64,000 bases of DNA, taken from Pelotomaculum sp. (lineage in GTDB: Bacteria > Bacillota > Desulfotomaculia > Desulfotomaculales > Pelotomaculaceae). The notes beneath the pieces were generated by a model, which saw nothing but the letters and a program-made list of their open reading frames with translations, ran no database searches and had not been told where the DNA came from. Numbering within the stretch: the stretch's first letter is position 1; each line of letters begins with the position of its first letter. Made by a program: the position numbers and the translations under genes. Shown here piece by piece: positions 1 through 7,497 of this stretch. Where the stretch lies: NCBI GenBank assembly GCA_018435055.1, contig JAHDOA010000035.1, positions 45,932 through 109,931 of the forward strand, given 5' to 3'.

Positions 1-336
1 GGCGCTCCAGGCTGTTCGATAAGTAGCTTATAAACAAGCGGGTGATTTAAAATAATAGATTACAGGGGAAGGATAGAAAACAAAATGCACATAGAAGATG
101 CGGTACAGTCGTTATTCAACATATATCTTTACGGCATAGTAAAAAAGTAAAATTTGCGACAGTGCGACAGGGGTTCTCTTCTGTCGCATTGTAAAAAGTA
201 TTGGGATTTTTACTATTATAAAAAATCTTCAGAAAGTTCAGTTTATACTAATTACCAATGATATAATTAATAAAGCGGATAGAATCAAGTGGGTGGATTA
301 CATGGAAAACGTGAAGCATCGCTGGAGGTGAATTTA
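1..336. other. Leader region before the sensor kinase gene
   Basis: No convincing gene is seen here. TGCGACAG occurs twice in direct orientation (155-162 and 163-170) and once inverted (CTGTCGCA, 181-188), so the second and third copies form an 8-bp stem with a 10-nt loop; no T-tract follows, so a protein-binding site or leader hairpin is as likely as a terminator. A possible -10 box TATAAT lies at 262-267, without a good -35 partner. A 21-codon open frame (85-150) has a poorly spaced ribosome site and is not called as a gene. Confidence 0.4.
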
Positions 337-1974
337 ATGGCCTTGTACAGGGAATCGGCTGCGAATACTGAAAAGGAATTGGCCGGAGGCGAATGTCAGC
401 ATATCATTGTAGAGCTTACCAGGCAGAATAACCGCATGGCGATTATCCAGCAAATAGCCAAAAGCATAAACGTGGAAATGACCTACGAGGAGATCATCGA
501 CGAGGTGGCCGCCCCTTTGCGAGGCGTGCTGTCTTATGACCTGCTGAGCTTTTGTTTGCTGGAAAAAGGGCAGCTGATTATTAGAGCAAGCATTCCCAAG
601 GAACAGGAAATACTTGGGGAGGGCTGGGTGCTGCACAGCAACAACTCGGCGCCCTGGAAGGCTATCAATGATAAACGTTGCTTTTTAAGACAGGACATCT
701 GGCATGATTCCCACAAATACCAGGAAGACGAACATTTGCGCATGGTTGATATAAAATCAGCGATCATGGCGCCGCTGCTGGTAAACAACGAGGCCATAGG
801 CGCAGTTAATTTTGGTAGTAAAATGACTTACGCCTATTCGGAGAATGATTTTATTTTCGTGCAGCAGCTGGCTGACCAGCTTGCGGTTTGTATTAACAAC
901 GCCCGCCTGTTTGGAGAGGTTTCCAAAAGCAAGAGAGAGTGGGAGGAAACATTCAAGGCGGTTCCCGACAAGCTTTTTCTGATAAACCGTTCGTTTAACG
1001 TGCTGAGATATAATAAACAGGAAAATTTACTTGTAGACAATGACGCCGGGGAACATAAATGCTGCAAACTGTTGGACTGCTGCGGCGGTGACCGGCAGCT
1101 TTGTCCCGCCGTCGAAGCGTTTAAAACCGGCAAGTCTACTACAAAGGAGGTAACCCATCCTTATACCAGGTCAATCTTTAATATTTCAGCTTATCCCGTA
1201 TATAACGAAAACAACGAGCTTTCAGCCATGGTAATTTATGTGCATGACGTAACGGTTAAAAGGAGGATGGAGGCGCAACTCTTTCAGTCTGCCAAGTTGG
1301 CCGCCATCGGCGAGATGGCGGCGGGAGTGGCGCATGAATTGAACAGTCCGCTGACCGCTGTTATCGGCAACGCCGGTTTGATCTTAAGAAGGACCGCCAG
1401 TGATGACAAACATTACAAGCTGCTGGAGGATATTAAGAACTGCGGCCAGAGGAGCAAGCGGATTATCCAAAACCTTTTAACCTTCGCCCGCCAGGATAGT
1501 TACACTTTTGAGCCGGTTTCATTAAATGATGTCGTTGAAAGCAGCCTTTATCTCATTTCCTACCAGATCGAAAAGAATAAAATAACCATTGATAAAAAAA
1601 CAGGCAGTAATCTACCCCTGATCATGGGCAACAGGTTGCAACTTGAGCAGGTAGTGATCAATTTTTTGCTCAACGCACGTGACGCGCTGGAAGGTTTAAG
1701 CGATGCCCGGATCGAGATTTGCACAGGAGTAATTGAGGACCAGGAAACTGGCGGTCCGGCTGTTGTGATCAATGTCAGCGACAACGGTAAAGGGATGGAG
1801 CAAGGCCTCTTGAACCAGATTTTCAATCCTTTTTTCACAACCAAGGAAAAAACCCGGGGGACAGGGCTGGGGCTGCCGGTCAGCCTGGGCATAGCCCAGA
1901 CCCATGGCGGCAGAATAGAAGTGGTCAGTGAACCCGGCGCCGGGAGCACATTTTCTTTGATCCTCCCGGTATAG
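337..1974 (+). CDS. GAF-PAS sensor histidine kinase
   Basis: Soluble-looking sensor kinase of about 545 residues. In order it shows a GAF domain (about 30-190), a PAS domain (about 200-310), a HisKA domain with H-box AGVAHELNSPL (about 335-395) and a HATPase domain with the N-box (VVINFLLNARDAL) and G-boxes (DNGKGM, GTGLGLP). No membrane segment is visible, so it should sense a cytoplasmic signal. The PAS domain is rich in cysteines (KCCKLLDCCGG, then LCPAVEAF). An in-frame GTG lies at 289, but ATG 337 follows a good GGAGGTG at 324-330 and is preferred. It lies directly upstream of a sigma-54 response regulator, its likely partner. That they control the molybdenum hydroxylase operon downstream is inferred from position. 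Confidence 0.88.
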   Translation: MALYRESAANTEKELAGGECQHIIVELTRQNNRMAIIQQIAKSINVEMTYEEIIDEVAAPLRGVLSYDLLSFCLLEKGQLIIRASIPKEQEILGEGWVLHSNNSAPWKAINDKRCFLRQDIWHDSHKYQEDEHLRMVDIKSAIMAPLLVNNEAIGAVNFGSKMTYAYSENDFIFVQQLADQLAVCINNARLFGEVSKSKREWEETFKAVPDKLFLINRSFNVLRYNKQENLLVDNDAGEHKCCKLLDCCGGDRQLCPAVEAFKTGKSTTKEVTHPYTRSIFNISAYPVYNENNELSAMVIYVHDVTVKRRMEAQLFQSAKLAAIGEMAAGVAHELNSPLTAVIGNAGLILRRTASDDKHYKLLEDIKNCGQRSKRIIQNLLTFARQDSYTFEPVSLNDVVESSLYLISYQIEKNKITIDKKTGSNLPLIMGNRLQLEQVVINFLLNARDALEGLSDARIEICTGVIEDQETGGPAVVINVSDNGKGMEQGLLNQIFNPFFTTKEKTRGTGLGLPVSLGIAQTHGGRIEVVSEPGAGSTFSLILPV

Positions 1975-2102
1975 CACTGTAGCCCGGGGAGCGAAAAAGA
2001 GCCGTGCAAAAGCGATTTCAAGGCGTGTAAGCGCCAGACTCTAAGACAAATATTGTCATGTGCGAATAAAGTAAAACTGCAATGGCACGGGAGAGAGGAA
2101 CA

Positions 2103-3563
2103 ATGAGAAAACCAGCAATTCTGGTTGTTGACGATGAAGTTGAAGTAGGCACTTTTTTTGAATACTATTTACGAGAAGAAAAAGGCTACCCGGTAGATGT
2201 GGCGAATTCCGGCAGGGAGGCCAGGACGCTGTTCCAGCGGAAGAAATATGACCTGGCCCTGGTTGACCTGAAGTTGCCTGATACGGATGGGATTACCCTG
2301 CTGAAGGAAATAAAGGAAATCAACCCCGGTTGCGAGATTATTATTATGACTGGCTACAGCACTGTAAAGACAGCGGTAGAGGCGATGAAGCTGGGCGCCC
2401 TTGACTATATTGATAAACCCTTTGAAGAGTTGGACGAGCTTGATAGTATCATCAACCAGGCGGTGCGCCTGATATTAAATAGGAGCCGGTTTGACGCCGG
2501 TGGCATTGAAAAAATTGCTTCGGATTTTGGTATAGTGACCGCCAGGAACAGCCCGTTTAAAAAGCTGCTTCTATTGTGCAAGAAAGTGGCAACCAGAAAA
2601 ATATCAATTCTTATTGAAGGTGAAACAGGCACGGGAAAAGAGGTCCTGGCCAGGTTTATTCACGCCAACAGTTTACGAGCTGATTTCCCGTTTATTAGCA
2701 TTAACTGCGGCGCCTTGCCTGAGACCCTGCTGGAAAGCGAACTTTTCGGGCACGAAAAAGGAGCTTTTACCGGCGCCCAGGGATTGAGACACGGCATATT
2801 CGAGCTTGCGGACAGAGGGACACTTTTTTTAGATGAGGTTGCAGAGGCCACAGCAGCGATCCAGGTTAAACTGCTTAGAGTGCTGGAAAACGGTGAGTTT
2901 TTCAGAGTAGGAGCTGAAAAACCGATCAAATCAGATGTGCGGATAATTGCCGCTACCAACAAAAACCTGCAAGAGGCTGCACGAAATAATCTGTTCAGGG
3001 AAGACCTGCTATACCGTCTTGACGTTGTACGTATCAACATACCCCCGCTGCGCAAGCGCAGGATGGACATACTGCCTTTGGTCGACTATTTTATCGAAAA
3101 GAACCGCCCTGTGGAAGATTTGCCGGGGAAAGTTGTGTTTAGCCCGGAGGCCAGGGAAATGCTGCAAAACTATGACTGGCCGGGTAATGTGAGGGAACTT
3201 GCAAATGCGGTGGCCAGGGCTATGGTGATCAGAGAGAGCAGCATCATGGGCGCTGAATGTTTGCCTAGAAATATTACTTTTTACTGTAATGAAAGATTGC
3301 CGGGGCAGTCCGAAAGTTTTGCCCGCCGGGACTTGAAAGGGACAATCCGGGAAATGGCTGAAAGAATCCAAGAAATCATTACGGGTGATGAAGACATGGA
3401 TATTAAAGCGATTTCAGAACTATTAAAAAGCGAGTCGGAAAAGATAATCAAAAAAATAATTGAAAAGACCCTTGTAAAAACGGGCAACAACAGGTCGGAA
3501 GCGGCCAGGCTCCTGCATGTGAGTCCAAGGGTCCTAAGGTACCTGCTTAACGAGAAGGAATAG
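2103..3563 (+). CDS. NtrC-family sigma-54-dependent response regulator
   Basis: Transcription activator with a receiver domain (about 1-120; acidic pair D10-D11, phospho-acceptor D55 in VDLKLPD), an AAA+ sigma-54 interaction domain (about 140-375; Walker A GETGTGKE, sigma-54 contact loop GAFTGA, DEVAEA Walker B region, WPGNVREL) and a Fis-type helix-turn-helix at the C-terminus (NRSEAARLLHVS). All motifs needed to open sigma-54 promoters are intact. ATG 2103 follows GAGAGAGGA and is preferred over ATG 2082. A sigma-54 promoter lies only 175 bp past its stop, in front of nfnA, so the downstream operon is its most likely target. The kinase at 337-1974 is the likely phosphate donor. Confidence 0.92.
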   Translation: MRKPAILVVDDEVEVGTFFEYYLREEKGYPVDVANSGREARTLFQRKKYDLALVDLKLPDTDGITLLKEIKEINPGCEIIIMTGYSTVKTAVEAMKLGALDYIDKPFEELDELDSIINQAVRLILNRSRFDAGGIEKIASDFGIVTARNSPFKKLLLLCKKVATRKISILIEGETGTGKEVLARFIHANSLRADFPFISINCGALPETLLESELFGHEKGAFTGAQGLRHGIFELADRGTLFLDEVAEATAAIQVKLLRVLENGEFFRVGAEKPIKSDVRIIAATNKNLQEAARNNLFREDLLYRLDVVRINIPPLRKRRMDILPLVDYFIEKNRPVEDLPGKVVFSPEAREMLQNYDWPGNVRELANAVARAMVIRESSIMGAECLPRNITFYCNERLPGQSESFARRDLKGTIREMAERIQEIITGDEDMDIKAISELLKSESEKIIKKIIEKTLVKTGNNRSEAARLLHVSPRVLRYLLNEKE

Positions 3564-3601
3564 GATGAACATTTAATAGTAAAAAAAGGATAAAATTTTT
3601 T

Positions 3602-3638
3602 TCAAGCTGCCGAAAAATCGGCAGCTTGACGTTTTTTT
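3602..3638 (+). terminator. Rho-independent terminator after the two-component genes
   Basis: Perfect 12-bp inverted repeat (3602-3613 and 3618-3629) with an AAAA loop, followed by a seven-T run at 3632-3638. It separates the regulator genes from the sigma-54-driven operon. Confidence 0.9.
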
Positions 3639-3737
3639 GGCGGCTTTTTGTCAGGCGAGTTTGAAAATTCATTATTTTTAGGGTCTGCAGGTTGGGCAAA
3701 TCGTAAATTGTTGAATATTTAGAATATTTATTTTTTC

Positions 3738-3753
3738 TGGCACGTTATTTGCA
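3738..3753 (+). promoter_or_regulatory. Sigma-54 (-24/-12) promoter of the molybdenum hydroxylase operon
   Basis: TGGCACgttatTTGCA matches the sigma-54 consensus, with the GG and GC dinucleotides exactly 12 bp apart. It lies 50 bp before the nfnA start and just downstream of a gene for a sigma-54 activator. Transcription should begin around 3763. The AT-rich stretch 3640-3735 is the natural place for activator sites, but I could not define a clear palindrome there. Confidence 0.85.
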
Positions 3754-3802
3754 AATACAGTTGGTAAAGAAATATTTTTGAAGGGAGGAGTAAGGTTCTT
3801 TT

Positions 3803-4666
3803 ATGTACAGGATTGTAAGAAAAGAAGCGCTGGCGCCAACGCTGAGCCTTTTTGAAATTGAGGCTCCGCTGGTGGCGCGTAAGGCCCGGGCCGGACAGTT
3901 TGTCATCCTGCGCATTAATGAGGAGGGGGAGAGAATACCGCTGACTATCGCTGACTTTGACCGGGCGAGGGAAACCATCACCTGTGTCTTTCAGGAGGTC
4001 GGCAAAACAACAAAAGAGCTGGGCACTTTATGTGAAGGAGATTATTTGCAGGATTTTGCAGGGCCGCTGGGGCTGCCGTCACACATTGAAAACTTTGGCC
4101 GTGTAGTCTGCGTGGGCGGCGGCTTAGGTGTAGCGCCGGTTTTCCCCATTGCCCGGGCTTTAAAGGAAGCGGGCAACGAGGTAATCGGCATTATGGGAGC
4201 GCGCACGAAGGAACTGCTTTTCTGGGAGGAAAAAATGTATTCCGCCTGCAGCGAGCTGTGGGTGACCACTGATGACGGCTCCTATAGCCGGAAAGGTTTT
4301 GTCACTGATTTGCTGCGTGAAGTAATTGAAAAGAAAAAAGACGTCGGTTTGTGTGTGGCCATAGGGCCGTTGCCGATGATGCGGGCGGTATGTGGCCTGA
4401 CGCGGGAGTATGGTTTGAAAACCGTCGTCAGCCTCAACTCCATTATGGTCGACGGCACCGGTATGTGCGGCTGCTGCAGGGTAACAGTTGGCGGCAAAAC
4501 CAAATTTGCCTGTGTGGATGGCCCTGAGTTTGACGGCCATCTGGTGGATTTTGAGGAGATGGCCAGGCGGGCGGTTATTTACAAGCCGCAGGAGCAGTTA
4601 GCTGTTTCCCGGTATGTTAAAAATAGCGCGCATAATTGCAGCTGCGGCTGTGGAGGTGGCAGATAG
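3803..4666 (+). CDS. nfnA: NfnA/SudB-like FAD and 2Fe-2S electron-transfer subunit
   Basis: 287-residue member of the ferredoxin-NADP reductase superfamily that includes NfnA, SudB and dihydroorotate dehydrogenase PyrK. The FAD-binding beta-barrel is N-terminal (about 1-95), the NAD(P)-binding fold is central (GGGLGVAPVFPIARAL, about 107-122) and the C-terminus carries the 2Fe-2S cysteines (GTGMCGCCRVTV, FACVDGPEFDGH). Partnered with the next gene it forms the heterodimer known to link NADH, NADPH and ferredoxin in anaerobes. Ribosome site GGGAGGAG at 3783-3790. It is the first gene after the sigma-54 promoter and abuts the next gene without a gap. The assignment as Nfn rather than Sud is open: the two are close paralogues. 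Confidence 0.85.
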   Translation: MYRIVRKEALAPTLSLFEIEAPLVARKARAGQFVILRINEEGERIPLTIADFDRARETITCVFQEVGKTTKELGTLCEGDYLQDFAGPLGLPSHIENFGRVVCVGGGLGVAPVFPIARALKEAGNEVIGIMGARTKELLFWEEKMYSACSELWVTTDDGSYSRKGFVTDLLREVIEKKKDVGLCVAIGPLPMMRAVCGLTREYGLKTVVSLNSIMVDGTGMCGCCRVTVGGKTKFACVDGPEFDGHLVDFEEMARRAVIYKPQEQLAVSRYVKNSAHNCSCGCGGGR

Positions 4667-6085
4667 TTGAACGGGGGAAGCAAGCCTAAAAAAACTATTG
4701 AACCGAAGAAAAACCCGATGCCGTGTCAGGAGCCGGCAGTGCGAGCCAGGAATTTTAACGAAGTGGCTCTGGGATACTCGGAAGAAGCTGTTGTGGCCGA
4801 AGCCAACCGTTGCCTGCAGTGCAAGAACGCGCCCTGCCGCCAGGGGTGCCCGGTGGAAGTGGACATCCCGGCGTTCATAGGCCTGGCTGCCGGGGGGGAT
4901 TTCTACGGAGCGATTAGGAAGCTGAAGGAAAAGAATGCCCTGCCGGCGGTATGCGGCCGGGTCTGTCCGCAGGAAAGCCAGTGTGAGAAATACTGCACTC
5001 TGGGCAAAAAGCACGAGCCGGTAGCCATCGGCCGTATCGAGCGATTTTGCGCGGATTGGGAACTGGCCGGCGCAGCGCTGCCCCAGGAGGTAAAACCCCC
5101 CACGGGCAAAAAAGTGGCGGTTGTGGGATCAGGCCCTTCCGGCTTGACCTGTGCCGCCGATTTAGCCAAGCTTGGCCATCAGGTTACCATTTTTGAAGCG
5201 CTGCATGTTCCCGGCGGGGTTTTAATGTACGGCATCCCGGAATTCAGGTTGCCTAAAAATGTGGTGCAAACAGAGATCGGCAACCTCAAAGATTTGGGCG
5301 TTAATATCGAGGTAAACGCTGTGGTCGGCAAATTTGCCGTGGTTGACGAGTTGCTTAACGGAGGCGGCTTTGACGCGGTTTTTATCGGTACCGGCGCGGG
5401 GCTGCCTTACTTTATGAACATACCCGGGGAAAACGCCTGCGGCGTATATTCGGCCAACGAGTTTCTCACCCGGACCAACTTGATGAAAGCCTACCGCTTT
5501 CCTGAGGCGGACACGCCCATCAGGGTAGGCCGCAAGGTAGCAGTGCTGGGCGGCGGCAATGTGGCCATGGACGCGGCCCGCACCGCCCTGCGGCTGGGCG
5601 CCGAGGAATCATGGATTGTTTACCGGCGTTCAAAAAAGGAGCTTCCCGCCCGCCACGAGGAAGTGGAACATGCTGAGGAGGAAGGCGTCAAGTTTGCCTT
5701 TTTGACCAGCCCCACCAGGATTATCTATAACGACGACTACTGGGTGACAGCCATGGAATGCCTGCAATACAAGCTCGGCGAACCGGACGCTTCCGGCAGG
5801 CGCAGCCCCGTCCCCATACCGGGCTCGGAATTCGTTATGGATGTGGATACTGTTGTAGTGGCTATCGGCCAGGGCCCGAACCCGCTGGTTCCCGGGACCA
5901 CCGAAGGCCTGCAGTGCAATAAAAAAGGCAACATCGTGGCCGATCCCGGGACCGGCGCCACTTCCAAGCCTGGCGTATACGCCGGCGGCGATGTAGTCAC
6001 AGGCGCCGCCACAGTAATCCTGGCGATGGGCGCCGGGCGGACGGCGGCCAAATCAATCCATGCTTATTTAAGCGGCAAGAACTAG
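4667..6085 (+). CDS. nfnB: NfnB/SudA-like FAD oxidoreductase (GltD superfamily)
   Basis: 472 residues with the N-terminal Fe-S cysteine pattern of the GltD/Nfn family (CLQCKNAPCRQGCP and CGRVCPQESQCEKYC), an FAD Rossmann motif (GSGPSGLTCAADLAKLG, about residue 153) and an NAD(P)H motif (GGGNVAMDAARTALRLGA, about 295). The length fits NfnB. The start is TTG, placed immediately after the nfnA stop and served by GGAGGTGG inside the end of nfnA, so translation of the two is probably coupled. In characterised Nfn this subunit is the NADPH/ferredoxin site. Being co-transcribed with a molybdenum hydroxylase suggests it passes electrons to or from that enzyme's pool; this is inference. Confidence 0.86.
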   Translation: MNGGSKPKKTIEPKKNPMPCQEPAVRARNFNEVALGYSEEAVVAEANRCLQCKNAPCRQGCPVEVDIPAFIGLAAGGDFYGAIRKLKEKNALPAVCGRVCPQESQCEKYCTLGKKHEPVAIGRIERFCADWELAGAALPQEVKPPTGKKVAVVGSGPSGLTCAADLAKLGHQVTIFEALHVPGGVLMYGIPEFRLPKNVVQTEIGNLKDLGVNIEVNAVVGKFAVVDELLNGGGFDAVFIGTGAGLPYFMNIPGENACGVYSANEFLTRTNLMKAYRFPEADTPIRVGRKVAVLGGGNVAMDAARTALRLGAEESWIVYRRSKKELPARHEEVEHAEEEGVKFAFLTSPTRIIYNDDYWVTAMECLQYKLGEPDASGRRSPVPIPGSEFVMDVDTVVVAIGQGPNPLVPGTTEGLQCNKKGNIVADPGTGATSKPGVYAGGDVVTGAATVILAMGAGRTAAKSIHAYLSGKN

Positions 6086-6110
6086 AAATTTGTTAGGAGG
6101 AGGTTAATTT

Positions 6111-6986
6111 ATGCTGCAGGATTACCTGTTTCCGGAAACTATCAGTGAGGCTGTTTCCTTTTTGCAAAACAATGAAGGACAGGCAAGAATAATTGCCGGC
6201 GGCACCGACCTGCTGCTGGATATCCCGGAAGGCAAGGTCAAAACAAATTGCCTGGTCGATATCAACCGCATCTCTGAACTGAAAAAAATCACCATGGAGG
6301 ACGGCGTGATATATATTGGGGCGGCGGTCACCCACAACCAGGTGGCGGGCTCTGAGCTTATCCAGGAAAAGGCGGCTGCCCTGGCCTGCGCCGCAAGTTG
6401 CGTCGGTTCCCATCAGGTCAGGAATTCAGCGACCGTAGCCGGCAACGTCTGCAATGCCCAGCCTGCCGCAGACACTGCTGTAGCGCTGGTAGCGCTTGGC
6501 GCAACCGTGGAGATAGCTACTCCCGACGGTACGCAGTATGCGCTGGTGGAAAAAACGTATGCCGGGGTGGGCAAGTCCACCATTGACAGCACCTGCCAGT
6601 TGGTGACCAGGGTAAGCTTCCCGGCTGCCCGGAAAAATCAGGGGACAGCCTTTGTGCGTCTCCATCAGCGCAATGCGCTGGCTCTGCCTATGCTGAACGT
6701 GGCGGTCATGGTAGAGCTGGCGGGCGGCCGGTTCAAGTGGGCACGTATTTGTATGGCGCCAGTTGGCCCCGGCCCGATGCGCGCGTTAAGCGCGGAACAG
6801 GCTTTAAAGGATGCCGAAATCACCCCGGAAGTAATTGAAAAAGCGTCCCGGGCCGTGTTGGAGCATGCCAACCCCAGAAACAGCGCGCTCAGGGGTTCCA
6901 AGGAATACCGTACTTCAGTACTGCCCGTGCTGGTAAGAAGAGCCCTGGAACAGGCTGTCGCCAACGCCGGCGGCACATGTAATTAA
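6111..6986 (+). CDS. Molybdenum hydroxylase FAD subunit (xanthine dehydrogenase family, medium)
   Basis: 291-residue FAD subunit of the xanthine dehydrogenase/CO dehydrogenase family. The FAD pyrophosphate loop IIAGGTDLLLD lies near residue 27 and a second FAD loop around NSATVAGNVCNAQPAADT near 105-120. It passes electrons from the 2Fe-2S subunit to the final acceptor. The ribosome site GGAGGAGG lies just ahead of ATG 6111. It is followed, with short gaps, by the 2Fe-2S and molybdopterin subunits, giving the order FAD, Fe-S, Mo within one transcription unit. The substrate (purine, nicotinate or another heterocycle) cannot be told from this subunit. Confidence 0.9.
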   Translation: MLQDYLFPETISEAVSFLQNNEGQARIIAGGTDLLLDIPEGKVKTNCLVDINRISELKKITMEDGVIYIGAAVTHNQVAGSELIQEKAAALACAASCVGSHQVRNSATVAGNVCNAQPAADTAVALVALGATVEIATPDGTQYALVEKTYAGVGKSTIDSTCQLVTRVSFPAARKNQGTAFVRLHQRNALALPMLNVAVMVELAGGRFKWARICMAPVGPGPMRALSAEQALKDAEITPEVIEKASRAVLEHANPRNSALRGSKEYRTSVLPVLVRRALEQAVANAGGTCN

Positions 6987-7004
6987 TACAGGAGGAGGTA
7001 AACT

Positions 7005-7484
7005 ATGAACCTGAAAATCCTTAAATTCACACTTAACGGGGAGCCGATAGAAATAACTGTTTCTCCTGATGATATGCTTGTTGACGTATTAAGAGACAAA
7101 CTTGAACTAACCGGAACAAAAAAAGGATGCGGTAAGGGAGAATGCGGCGCCTGTACGGTAATTATCAACGGTGAGGCCGTCAATTCCTGCCTGGTTCCCG
7201 CTATGAAGACTATGGGCGCCAATGTGGAGACCATTGAGGGTATAGGCAGCCCGGAGAAATTTCACCCGGTGCAGGAGGCCTTTATGGACCTGGGCGCCAT
7301 CCAGTGTGGTTTTTGCACGCCGGGCATGATTATGTCCGCAAAAGCGCTGCTGGACAAAACAACCAGCCCGACCAGCAAAGAGATTAAGCGGTCTCTTTCT
7401 GGTAACATTTGCCGTTGCACGGGCTATGTGAAAATTGAGGAAGCGGTGCAGGCGGCTGCTGAAAAGATGAGAGAAAAACAGTAA
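7005..7484 (+). CDS. Molybdenum hydroxylase 2Fe-2S subunit (small)
   Basis: 159 residues with both [2Fe-2S] clusters of the family. The N-terminal plant-ferredoxin-like cluster shows GCGKGECGACTV followed by a Cys near NSC; the C-terminal helical domain shows QCGFCTPGMIM and NICRCTGY. It carries electrons from the molybdopterin site to FAD. GGAGGAGG precedes ATG 7005. The length is normal and no cysteine is missing. Confidence 0.93.
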   Translation: MNLKILKFTLNGEPIEITVSPDDMLVDVLRDKLELTGTKKGCGKGECGACTVIINGEAVNSCLVPAMKTMGANVETIEGIGSPEKFHPVQEAFMDLGAIQCGFCTPGMIMSAKALLDKTTSPTSKEIKRSLSGNICRCTGYVKIEEAVQAAAEKMREKQ

Positions 7485-7497
7485 AGGAGGGGGCAGC

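Noticed and set aside
85..150. 21-codon frame in the first leader
   Set aside because: Too short, with a loosely spaced ribosome site and no further support.
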